Source: an uncultured Massilia sp.
Lineage (GTDB): Bacteria > Pseudomonadota > Gammaproteobacteria > Burkholderiales > Burkholderiaceae_D
Assembly: GCA_913778765.1 (NCBI GenBank)
Contig: CAJYXO010000100.1
Location: forward strand, 1-64,000
Direction: 5' to 3'
DNA: 64,000 bases
Of the stretch, positions 26,499 to 32,913 are shown one piece after another. The notes beneath the pieces were generated by a model, which worked only from the letters and a program-made list of their open reading frames with translations, made no database searches and was not told the origin of the DNA. How positions within the stretch are numbered: the first letter of the stretch is position 1; every line of letters starts with the position of its first letter. A program made the translations under genes and the position numbers.

Positions 26499-27980
26499 TC
26501 ATCGGCAGTTGCAGGCGTTCACGCCGCCCGCCGGCGCCAGGCCATGGTCGAAGACGTAATTCGCCACGCGGTTGCCCTGCTCGATCCCCTCCAGGTTGAA
26601 CTGCCAGTGGACGCCGAGGTAGATGCGGCTGTTGCCGTTTTCCAGCTCGGCCTGCGACAGCGTCGAATAGCTGCGCGGTTTCCACGGCCGCACCCAGCCC
26701 TCGTTGTCGCGGGTAATGCCGTCCCACTCCTGCGAGGTCAGGGTGAAAGCAATTCTGTCGGTGCCATAGAAGCGGCGCAGGGTCTGGAACATGGCCCCGC
26801 CAAAACTCGCATGGCCCGACGGGTAGGCCGGGAATGGCGGCGTGAAGTCGGGGTTGCGGGTATTGCTGGCCTGGGCGCCCAGCGGCGTCCAGCGCGGATC
26901 GGCGTGGGTGTTCGGATTGCCGTCGCCCTTGCCGGTCGGCCCGGTACCCGGATCGGCTTCACGGATGCCGGTCACCGGACGCCAGAAGTCGTAGCGCCAT
27001 TTGTCGTTCCATGCGGCAATCCCGGCATCGGCCATGGCGACGTTGGCCAGCGCGAACAGGCGCGCCAGCTCGAGCGGGTCGGTGGTGCGGCCCTGCGCGA
27101 TACGCTGGATGATCTGGTTGTACATGCAGGGCGGCGTGCCAAGCCAGGGCGCGCCATCGTAGCCCCAGTAGATGCCGGCCCAGGTCTGCGCGGCCGTCCG
27201 CATGGTGGGCGTGATCCGGCCATCGCCGCCGAGGCGCTTGACCTGATTGAACGCATTGGTGTACTCGGCGCTCGTCAGGGCCGGCGGCGGCGGCACCCCG
27301 AACTTGTCCACCGACGGCACGGCGAACGGACGCACCTGCCCCCAGGTGACGCCGAGCGCGACCGTGCTCATGCTGACCGGATCGGGCCGCCACCTGCCCG
27401 GCTCATTGCTGGGGAAGTAGTCGACGCCGACGGTCCGGTTGGTGTTCGCCGACCCATCGTTCGCACGCAGCGCCAGCACGGCCGCCGCGGCACGGCGCCC
27501 GAGGTCGACGCCATTCCATTTGGCCCGGCCCGCGGGAATGCCGGACAGGTCGTTCGCCAGCCATTGGTCGAAGCGCGCCTTCTGCGCCGGCCACAGCGCG
27601 GCCAGGGCATCGTGCGCGGCCTGGGCGACGGCGGCGGCGGGCGAGGTGTCCGACGGCGCGCGCGGCACGCCGGCATAGCTCGGGTAGCGCCGGCCGACGG
27701 CATTGATGGCGTCGAACACGGCCAGCTGGACGATCGCCATGGCCCGGCTGCCGGCAGTCGGCCCCGGCTGCTCGAGGTAGGCGCGGCTCTCGCCGGCGGC
27801 CGGCGGCACGTAATCGAACTGGACCGCCCTGATGGTGGCGTTGTTCCAGTACATGACGCGCCGCGCGGTGCCGGCATCGCCGACCTGTCCGGCGGCGGGC
27901 GCGGCGCCCTGCGCTTCCGCCGCCAGCATCGCGGCCAGCAGGCAGGCCAGCCAGGTGAATCGTTTCCACAACAATGTCAT
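26499..27980 (-). CDS. Vanadium-dependent haloperoxidase-family protein (PAP2 fold), secreted
   Basis: A 493-residue exported protein: a signal peptide (KRFTWLACLLAAMLAAEAQG) precedes an all-helical domain ending in the vanadate/phosphate pocket motifs KWRYDFWRPVTGIR, PAYPSGHASFGGA and NSRIYLGVHWQFN. These correspond to the Lys/Arg, Ser-Gly-His and Arg-His residues that hold vanadate in haloperoxidases and phosphate in PAP2 phosphatases. All key positions are present, so it should be active; halide use cannot be told from sequence. ATG 27980 has GAGGAG before it. It lies beside the tRNA-Gly island and has a degenerate relative at 58.9 kb. Confidence 0.88.
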   Translation of the reverse strand: MTLLWKRFTWLACLLAAMLAAEAQGAAPAAGQVGDAGTARRVMYWNNATIRAVQFDYVPPAAGESRAYLEQPGPTAGSRAMAIVQLAVFDAINAVGRRYPSYAGVPRAPSDTSPAAAVAQAAHDALAALWPAQKARFDQWLANDLSGIPAGRAKWNGVDLGRRAAAAVLALRANDGSANTNRTVGVDYFPSNEPGRWRPDPVSMSTVALGVTWGQVRPFAVPSVDKFGVPPPPALTSAEYTNAFNQVKRLGGDGRITPTMRTAAQTWAGIYWGYDGAPWLGTPPCMYNQIIQRIAQGRTTDPLELARLFALANVAMADAGIAAWNDKWRYDFWRPVTGIREADPGTGPTGKGDGNPNTHADPRWTPLGAQASNTRNPDFTPPFPAYPSGHASFGGAMFQTLRRFYGTDRIAFTLTSQEWDGITRDNEGWVRPWKPRSYSTLSQAELENGNSRIYLGVHWQFNLEGIEQGNRVANYVFDHGLAPAGGVNACNCR

Positions 27981-28149
27981 GACAGCTCTCCTCAGGCGTG
28001 GGAAATCCTTCCTCCGGCATCCGTTCATGCGCAATGGATGGGTATGAGCACAGCATAGGAACGAGTCCGCCGGCGCGCAAGGACGCCGGCGCGAATGCTT
28101 GAGGCAGCCGAAAGAAAGCGTGTCTGGGGAGAAAAAGCGATGCGAGCGA

Positions 28150-28223
28150 TGGAGCGGGTGAAGGGAATCGAACCCTCGTCTTAAGCTTGGGAAGCTCCTG
28201 CTCTACCATTGAGCTACACCCGC
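28150..28223 (-). tRNA. tRNA-Gly (anticodon CCC)
   Basis: On the minus strand the 74-nt gene folds as a cloverleaf: acceptor GCGGGTG/CACCCGC, D arm GCTC...GAGC, anticodon loop TTCCCAA giving CCC, T arm GAGGG-TTCGATT-CCCTT, and an encoded CCA end. The anticodon stem has a G-T wobble at 28-42 and G-A at 27-43. Its 5' half and promoter are repeated at 30696-30778, which marks this gene as the insertion site of the adjacent island. Confidence 0.96.
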
Positions 28224-28264
28224 GTTGCCCGCATTCTACGCGGGTTCTGGCCCATTTGACAAAT
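28182..28264. repeat. 83-bp direct repeat, left copy (tRNA-Gly 5' half plus promoter)
   Basis: This segment, from the anticodon arm of tRNA-Gly through its promoter, recurs at 30696-30778 with 81 of 83 positions identical. The two differences fall in tRNA positions 26 and 28. The pair bounds a 2.5-kb AT-rich insert and acts as its apparent attachment-site duplication. Confidence 0.9.
28233..28262 (-). promoter_or_regulatory. Promoter of tRNA-Gly
   Basis: On the minus strand TTGTCA (28257-28262) and TAGAAT (28233-28238) are 18 bases apart, and transcription would start a few bases before the mature tRNA. A GC-rich stretch lies between the -10 and the gene. Confidence 0.7.
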
Positions 28265-28479
28265 GCCGAGCGCGGCGGGTGTGATGGAAAATGCAATGGC
28301 CGCCGACAGCGACGTGTGATGGCCATTACAGTATGCAGCCTCCTATGTCGAGCTGAACCTCGGCAGCTCTCCAACATGCTTTGCACTACCACAAACATTC
28401 TGCCTCATCCGTGGGCTCAGAAAGCGCGAACTGAACGACTCCCATCAGCAACAGATTACGACTAAGCGTCGGCTCTTTG
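28265..28479. other. Island interior without recognisable genes
   Basis: About 215 bases between the left repeat and the transposase fragment. Only short frames are present, none with a ribosome-binding site or a recognisable product. Composition is lower in GC than the flanking chromosome. It is probably decayed mobile-element DNA. Confidence 0.5.
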
Positions 28480-28908
28480 AGCTTCCTTCTAGGTCGGCTC
28501 AAGCTGGCTTCGCCCATCAAAATCAGCAAGATCCTTACCGACAACGCCTCACGATTTACCGACCGCTTCGCTACCAAAGACAAGAAGCCTAGTGGGAAGC
28601 ACGCCTTCGACATCGCTTGTGCAGCCATGCCTGCCGAGCATCGTCTGGCGCCGCCGCGCCATCTGCAAACCAATGGCATGGTCTAGCGCTTCAACGGGCG
28701 CATCAATGAATTGCTGTAGCAAATCTGTTTCGATAGCCGGGCTGATCTGCAGGCCATTTTGCTGAACTATCTGAAGCTGTACAACCACCACCTTCCACAA
28801 CGCGCTATCGGCAGCAAAACACCCATCCTCGCACTCAAGGAATGGCAGCAGAAGCGGCCGGAGTTATTCGTCAGACGCGTTCATGATCGGACGGAACTCG
28901 ACAGCTAA
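28480..28908 (+). pseudogene. IS481-family transposase, C-terminal remnant
   Basis: The plus-strand frame encodes the end of a DDE transposase: LTDNASRFTDRFATKDKKPS, then AEHRLAPPRHLQTNGMV, RFNGRINELL, LLNYLKLYNHHLPQRAIGSK, and LALKEWQQKRPELFV, ending at TAA 28906. This pattern is that of IS481-family transposases. Two in-frame TAG codons (28684-28686 and 28717-28719) break it; the first replaces the Glu expected in NGMVERFNGR, the catalytic Glu of the DDE triad. The N-terminal half is missing. It is a dead fragment. Confidence 0.8.
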
Positions 28909-28936
28909 CGGTACCGAGCTGTGATGGTTTTTCTCT

Positions 28937-29177
28937 CCATGGATACGATGAGATTAGGGAAAATTTTGTGGCAAACAAGTGGACTTCTTCCACTCCGGTA
29001 GACATTTCTGACCTATGACTTTAGCATAGGAGAAATGAATGAGTAAACAGCGTTACATGCCGGAATTTAGGGAAGAAGCAGTTCGCCAAGTGGTTGAGCG
29101 GGTTTACGTCCGTCCCTGAGGTTCCGGGCCCGCTTGGGTAGATTCCACGTATTTTTCCCATGGATAAGATGATATTA
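28937..29177. repeat. Imperfect direct repeats flanking the IS3 remnant
   Basis: CCATGGATACGATGAGATTA at 28937-28956 and CCATGGATAAGATGATATTA at 29158-29177 match at 18 of 20 bases, each preceded by a T-rich run. They bracket the IS3-family fragment and may be traces of a duplication made during insertion or recombination. Confidence 0.45.
29039..29119 (+). pseudogene. IS3-family OrfA, N-terminal remnant
   Basis: ATG 29039, preceded by TAGGAGAA, begins MSKQRYMPEFREEAVRQVVE, the start of an IS3-family OrfA helix-turn-helix protein, but the frame ends after 26 residues. Codons for SVPEV can be seen in another frame immediately after, so a small indel caused the break, and the sequence stops resembling a transposase around 29145. 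A GTGGA/TCCAC inverted repeat at about 28974-28990 may be the old left end. Confidence 0.65.
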
Positions 29178-29242
29178 TTTGACAACGCCACTTCCATCAT
29201 TGGCAATTTAGCGATCTCGATTTATTGTTCCTCTCCAAAAAA

Positions 29243-29947
29243 ATGATGCAAATTAATCCTCAAAAATTTATAGCCATTTCTGAATGGCTGGGACTTTCCA
29301 TTCCTCAACGAGCGAAAAAGAGCCCAGCTGAGAAACTTCTTATTAGCATCCGTGCGACATCAAAATGCCGCTTCAACTCATCAATGCGATTAAAAAGAGC
29401 AAGCAAAATAGCCTTTACCACAACGACAATTTTATCACTAGGGCTTATCCTAGTTCCTTTATTGCAAAACTCGAATGTTAAACTAGCACTTGCATCCCAA
29501 GTTTTAAACATGATGCAGATTTTTTTGGCGGTCGCAGTTTTGGTGTATTCAATTGTTATGTCCAAAGCTGGATTAGACGTTCGCGCTGAAAAATTAAATG
29601 AATCAGGGGACCACTTGAAAAACCTTGGTCGAGAGCTGGACAGAGAAATAATTCACAACAGCAATAACATTGCAACAGAACTGGAAAAATATAACAAACG
29701 CTACTCAGATTTAACAACAGATACCGAAGGGCACTCTCGACTTGACTATCTCTTCACCAAATTAGATATGCCAAATGATTACCCTATACGTGGACTTAGA
29801 AGAGTATATTACAATGTTGTTGGTCTTCTTGGTATTGGTGGGGAACTCTTGCTGCCGGCAATAATGCTTGGTCTCGAAGTTCTCTTCATTTCTGACATGC
29901 TAGGAATATCGAACATGTTGCCTCAAATCTTCCATGCGCCTACATGA
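29243..29947 (+). CDS. SLATT-like multi-transmembrane protein, candidate defence effector
   Basis: A 234-residue predicted membrane protein. A basic region (SIRATSKCRFNSSMRLKRAS) precedes two hydrophobic helices at about 56-75 and 84-106, followed by a soluble helical segment with DVRAEKLNESGDHLKNLGRE and a coiled part to about 165, then a third hydrophobic stretch at about 192-217. The paired helices with a conserved Arg-rich lead-in and the AEKLxxxGxxLxxLxxEL segment match the SLATT_5 pattern, a class predicted to form membrane pores in conflict systems. The start could be ATG 29243, ATG 29246 or TTG 29225; none has a strong ribosome-binding site. AT-rich, unlike the chromosome. The P-loop gene follows 46 bp later. 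Family assignment is from pattern only. Confidence 0.7.
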   Translation: MMQINPQKFIAISEWLGLSIPQRAKKSPAEKLLISIRATSKCRFNSSMRLKRASKIAFTTTTILSLGLILVPLLQNSNVKLALASQVLNMMQIFLAVAVLVYSIVMSKAGLDVRAEKLNESGDHLKNLGRELDREIIHNSNNIATELEKYNKRYSDLTTDTEGHSRLDYLFTKLDMPNDYPIRGLRRVYYNVVGLLGIGGELLLPAIMLGLEVLFISDMLGISNMLPQIFHAPT

Positions 29948-29993
29948 TCTAAACTGTTGGCAATCCAAAATCAGCACTCAAAGGAATTATTAA

Positions 29994-30521
29994 ATGTTTT
30001 CAAATTGGGCCTTTATTCTTGTAGGAGACAACAATACAGGAAAAACTTCATTTCAGCGCTATCTCGTAGAATCTCTTTGCGGCGAAAGATATAACAGGCT
30101 TCCGCGCAACATTGTAAAAGAGATTAACCACCCAAGAGCACCTAAAAAGCTGAAAACATTATTCACAGCTAATCGCAGTTATCAAGAGAAAATAACGGAG
30201 TATGAATCAGTTGAAAATTACTTTAACTCATTCTTCAAAGACGCGGATATTTGCATATTGTCTTCCCACTCCAATCCCCCATCTCTTGAACATATTGAAC
30301 AAATAATGTATGAGCTTGCCGCAAGAGCATATAACGTCGCAGGGGTATTTTGGAGCAATGACTTTGGAGCTGATGCAAAGAGAATTTCTGCTCTTCCCTG
30401 GCAAGAAAGGTTATGGATTGAAAATCCACTTCTTGAGAATTCAGAGGAGATTCCTGAGCAAATCAAGAGGCAAGCCTATGAGTTTGCAGAGATCTTGGCT
30501 GCCAGGGCACACACCTGGTAA
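29994..30521 (+). CDS. Small P-loop NTPase, partner of the SLATT-like protein
   Basis: A 175-residue soluble protein with a clear Walker A near the N-terminus: VGDNNTGKTS, with Gly11, Gly16, Lys17 and Thr18. A possible Walker B or switch strand is DADICILSSHS at 83-93, and another hydrophobic strand is YNVAGVFWSNDF at 113-124. ATG 29994 has AAAGGAATT before it. It has no transmembrane region. The size and fold suggest a small GTPase- or kinase-like switch, but I recognise no named family. Being 46 bp after the SLATT-like gene and equally AT-rich, it probably forms one operon with it and may sense or gate the effector. Confidence 0.75.
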   Translation: MFSNWAFILVGDNNTGKTSFQRYLVESLCGERYNRLPRNIVKEINHPRAPKKLKTLFTANRSYQEKITEYESVENYFNSFFKDADICILSSHSNPPSLEHIEQIMYELAARAYNVAGVFWSNDFGADAKRISALPWQERLWIENPLLENSEEIPEQIKRQAYEFAEILAARAHTW

Positions 30522-30695
30522 TTTCGCCTGCTTAATTTCTCCGAACCGCCATCACAGCGTATAGACAGCTTTTTCGACAATATGTGGGGTCGAAACGGTG
30601 ATGGCGGCTAAGTTGTTGATAAAGGTAGGAATTTCTGGAGATCGTATATCAATACGTTTGACACGCGCATGAACAGTGGCGTTTAAATAGGTAGA
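30522..30695. other. Intergenic tail of the island with a 10-bp inverted repeat
   Basis: No gene is seen. CCGCCATCAC at 30546-30555 and GTGATGGCGG at 30598-30607 are perfect complements 42 bases apart, downstream of the NTPase gene; they could be a loose hairpin or the ends of a lost element. The stretch is AT-rich and ends at the right copy of the 83-bp repeat. Confidence 0.5.
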
Positions 30696-30778
30696 TAAGC
30701 TTGGGAAGCTTCGGCTCTACCATTGAGCTACACCCGCGTTGCCCGCATTCTACGCGGGTTCTGGCCCATTTGACAAAT
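30696..30778. repeat. 83-bp direct repeat, right copy (truncated tRNA-Gly)
   Basis: A second copy of the tRNA-Gly promoter and 5' half, on the minus strand, breaking off in the anticodon arm (after GCTTA). It is 2514 bp from the left copy. Beyond 30778 the sequence returns to GC-rich chromosome leading to the serine acetyltransferase gene. It is probably the original 5' half, displaced by the insertion. Confidence 0.88.
30747..30776 (-). promoter_or_regulatory. Duplicated tRNA promoter pointing into the island
   Basis: TTGTCA-N18-TAGAAT on the minus strand, identical to the tRNA-Gly promoter at 28233-28262. It would transcribe the tRNA fragment and then run leftward, antisense to the NTPase and SLATT-like genes. 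Confidence 0.55.
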
Positions 30779-30859
30779 CCCGACCGGCGTCGGCGCGATG
30801 CGCATAAGATGGAGCGGGTAGACTCGCAACACCTTTCCATCCTTTTCAGGAAGACACTG

Positions 30860-31795
30860 ATGGCAGACTTCGACATCGGCGCGATCGTGCGCGACCTGCA
30901 CGACACGCGCCAGCTATGGCGCCAGGCCCACCGTCCCGCCGGCGAGGTGCGCGGCATCGAGTTTCCTTCGCGCGATGCGCTGGCCGAGATCGTCAACCAG
31001 CTCAAGGGCGTGCTGTTCCCGATGCGGCTGGGCCCGCCGGGCCTGCGCCAGGAAAGCGAAGACTTCCACGTCGCGCATGCCCTCGATTCGGCCCTGCACG
31101 CCCTGCTGCGCCAGGTGCAGATCGAATTGAAGTACAGCGCCGCCCTGGAACAGCGCACCGACGCCGACATCGCCAGCCAGGCGCTGGACGCCACGCGCGC
31201 CTTCGGCGCCGCGCTGCCGGAAGTCCGCATGGAAGTCGACAGCGACGTGCTGGCCGCCTACCAGGGCGACCCGGCCGCGCGCAGCGTCGACGAAGTGCTG
31301 CTGTGCTATCCCGGCGTGCTGGCCATGATCCATTACCGCCTGGCGCACCGCTTGTACGCGCTCGGCCTGCCGCTGCTGGCGCGCATCATCTCGGAACTGG
31401 CGCACGCCGCCACCGGCATCGACATCCACCCCGGCGCCAGGATCGGCACCGGCTTCTTCATCGATCACGGCACCGGCGTCGTGATCGGCGAGACCGCCAT
31501 CATCGGCCGCAACGTGCGCCTGTACCAGGCCGTCACGCTGGGCGCCAAGCGCTTCCCGACGAATGCCGACGGCAGCCTGCAGAAAGGCCTGCCGCGCCAC
31601 CCGGTCCTGGAAGACGACGTCGTCATCTACGCCGGCGCCACGGTGCTGGGCCGCATCAGGATCGGCAAGGGCGCCGTCATCGGCGGCAACGTGTGGCTGA
31701 CCAACGACGTCGCGCCGGGCGCGCGCGTGGCGCAGGCGGCGTCGCGCGAAGAAGTGTTCGAGAGCCTGGGCGGCGCTTCCGACGCGCCGTCGTGA
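30860..31795 (+). CDS. Serine O-acetyltransferase (EpsC/CysE family)
   Basis: This enzyme makes O-acetylserine for cysteine synthesis. The 311-residue protein has a helical N-terminal domain (about 1-180) and a left-handed beta-helix of hexapeptide repeats: GIDIHPGARIGTGFFIDHGT, GVVIGETAIIGRNVRLYQ, VTLGAKRFP and VVIYAGATVLGRIRIGKGA. The HPGARIG and DHGTGVVIGE motifs hold the active-site His and Asp. It is longer than classical CysE and of the type often called EpsC. ATG 30860 follows AGGAAG. A longer frame from 30701 runs through the tRNA fragment and is discounted. Confidence 0.93.
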   Translation: MADFDIGAIVRDLHDTRQLWRQAHRPAGEVRGIEFPSRDALAEIVNQLKGVLFPMRLGPPGLRQESEDFHVAHALDSALHALLRQVQIELKYSAALEQRTDADIASQALDATRAFGAALPEVRMEVDSDVLAAYQGDPAARSVDEVLLCYPGVLAMIHYRLAHRLYALGLPLLARIISELAHAATGIDIHPGARIGTGFFIDHGTGVVIGETAIIGRNVRLYQAVTLGAKRFPTNADGSLQKGLPRHPVLEDDVVIYAGATVLGRIRIGKGAVIGGNVWLTNDVAPGARVAQAASREEVFESLGGASDAPS

Positions 31796-31801
31796 TCCCG
31801 C

Positions 31802-32812
31802 TTATTTCGGGCTCTCGACCGTATAACCTTTGGCCTGCAGGTCGGCCAGGTAGCTGTCGGGACCGAGCACCTGGCCCATCGACAGGATGGCGAAGGTAGC
31901 GGCATTGGCGGCGAGCGACCGCTCGGCCGCCTTGAGCCACGCGGCCCGGCCGCGCTCGCGCATGTTCTGGAAGGCCGGGTTATTCTGCGCGAATGAACCG
32001 TTCAGCATGGCCTTGCTGCAGGTATCCTGGCGCTCGGCGTAATCGAGCTTGCCGATCTCGGCGATGTTGCCGTTGGCCCAGGCGTTTGCGCGCAGCTTCA
32101 TGGCATCGAGATCGCCCTCGAGCGTGTCGAGCGTTTTGGTGAAGCATGCCAGGTCTTCCATCTGCGATTTCTTGAAGTCCTTCAGCGCCGCCCGAGGATT
32201 CTCGAGGGTGACCGAGACCGCGGTCGCGGTGAGCTTCACGTCATGCTTCCTGGCGATTTTCACGATCGAATCAGGGACATCGTCGCCCTTCGACAGCCCG
32301 TTCCGTTTCAGTCCCGCATCCATCAAGCTGTCGGCCGCGAAATAAGGACGGAAGCGCTCGATGTCGTCGTCATCGCCGATATATTTCTGCTTCAGGACGT
32401 CCCAGCGCGCATGGACATCGGCAGGCAGCAGGTCGCGCAGCATGGCGCCGTCGGGGTTCTTCCTCAGGCCGATCAGGGACGGCAGCATGGTCAGGCCGCC
32501 CATCCAGCCGACCGAAACGCCGACCCCGGGCTGCAACAGCACTTCCTGCGATTGCGCGACCAGGCGCTCGACCCGCCCCGAATCCCATTCCATCTTTTGC
32601 GGCAGCGGAGAATGTACCGCAAACACCCACATCACGTGGCCATCCTTCGACACCTTCCACAAGCCGGGCCCCGGGCGCTTGCCGGAAACGAGGACCTGGG
32701 CGGGCGCTTCGACCTGCGATGCAGGGACGGCGGACGCTGGCCCGGTCTGTGCGAACGCCGCGGCGGCGAGCAGACCCAGGGACAGGAAACAGGCAAAGCG
32801 TGCAGCAATCAT
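31802..32812 (-). CDS. TraB/GumN-family protein, exported
   Basis: A 336-residue protein with a signal peptide (MIAARFACFLSLGLLAAAAF, cleavage at AFA-Q). The mature part begins PGLWKVSKDGHVMWVFAVHS, matching the TraB/GumN (Tiki-like) fold in which an N-terminal GxH/GTxH motif binds metal, though here it reads AVHS rather than the usual GTxH. The C-terminus (ERSLAANAATFAILSMGQVL) corresponds to the family's second conserved block. Some relatives are metalloproteases; the altered motif makes catalysis uncertain here. Convergent with the serine acetyltransferase gene. Confidence 0.78.
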   Translation of the reverse strand: MIAARFACFLSLGLLAAAAFAQTGPASAVPASQVEAPAQVLVSGKRPGPGLWKVSKDGHVMWVFAVHSPLPQKMEWDSGRVERLVAQSQEVLLQPGVGVSVGWMGGLTMLPSLIGLRKNPDGAMLRDLLPADVHARWDVLKQKYIGDDDDIERFRPYFAADSLMDAGLKRNGLSKGDDVPDSIVKIARKHDVKLTATAVSVTLENPRAALKDFKKSQMEDLACFTKTLDTLEGDLDAMKLRANAWANGNIAEIGKLDYAERQDTCSKAMLNGSFAQNNPAFQNMRERGRAAWLKAAERSLAANAATFAILSMGQVLGPDSYLADLQAKGYTVESPK

Positions 32813-32913
32813 CGAGGACCCCTTTGTTGTTGTGTTGCCAAAGATTACCTAAATGGCATCTAGAGGGGTACTCGCGCAACAGGATGTTACAAGCTGTGCA
32901 TGTCCAAGAGCGC

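Noticed and set aside
28386-28800. Minus-strand frames across the IS481 remnant
   Set aside because: No recognisable product; the plus strand carries clear transposase homology.
28224-30695. Prophage or full integrative element
   Set aside because: There is no integrase, excisionase or structural gene; it is only a small cassette with transposase fragments.
30701-30859. N-terminal extension of the serine acetyltransferase frame
   Set aside because: It runs through the tRNA-Gly fragment. The ATG at 30860 has a good AGGAAG site.
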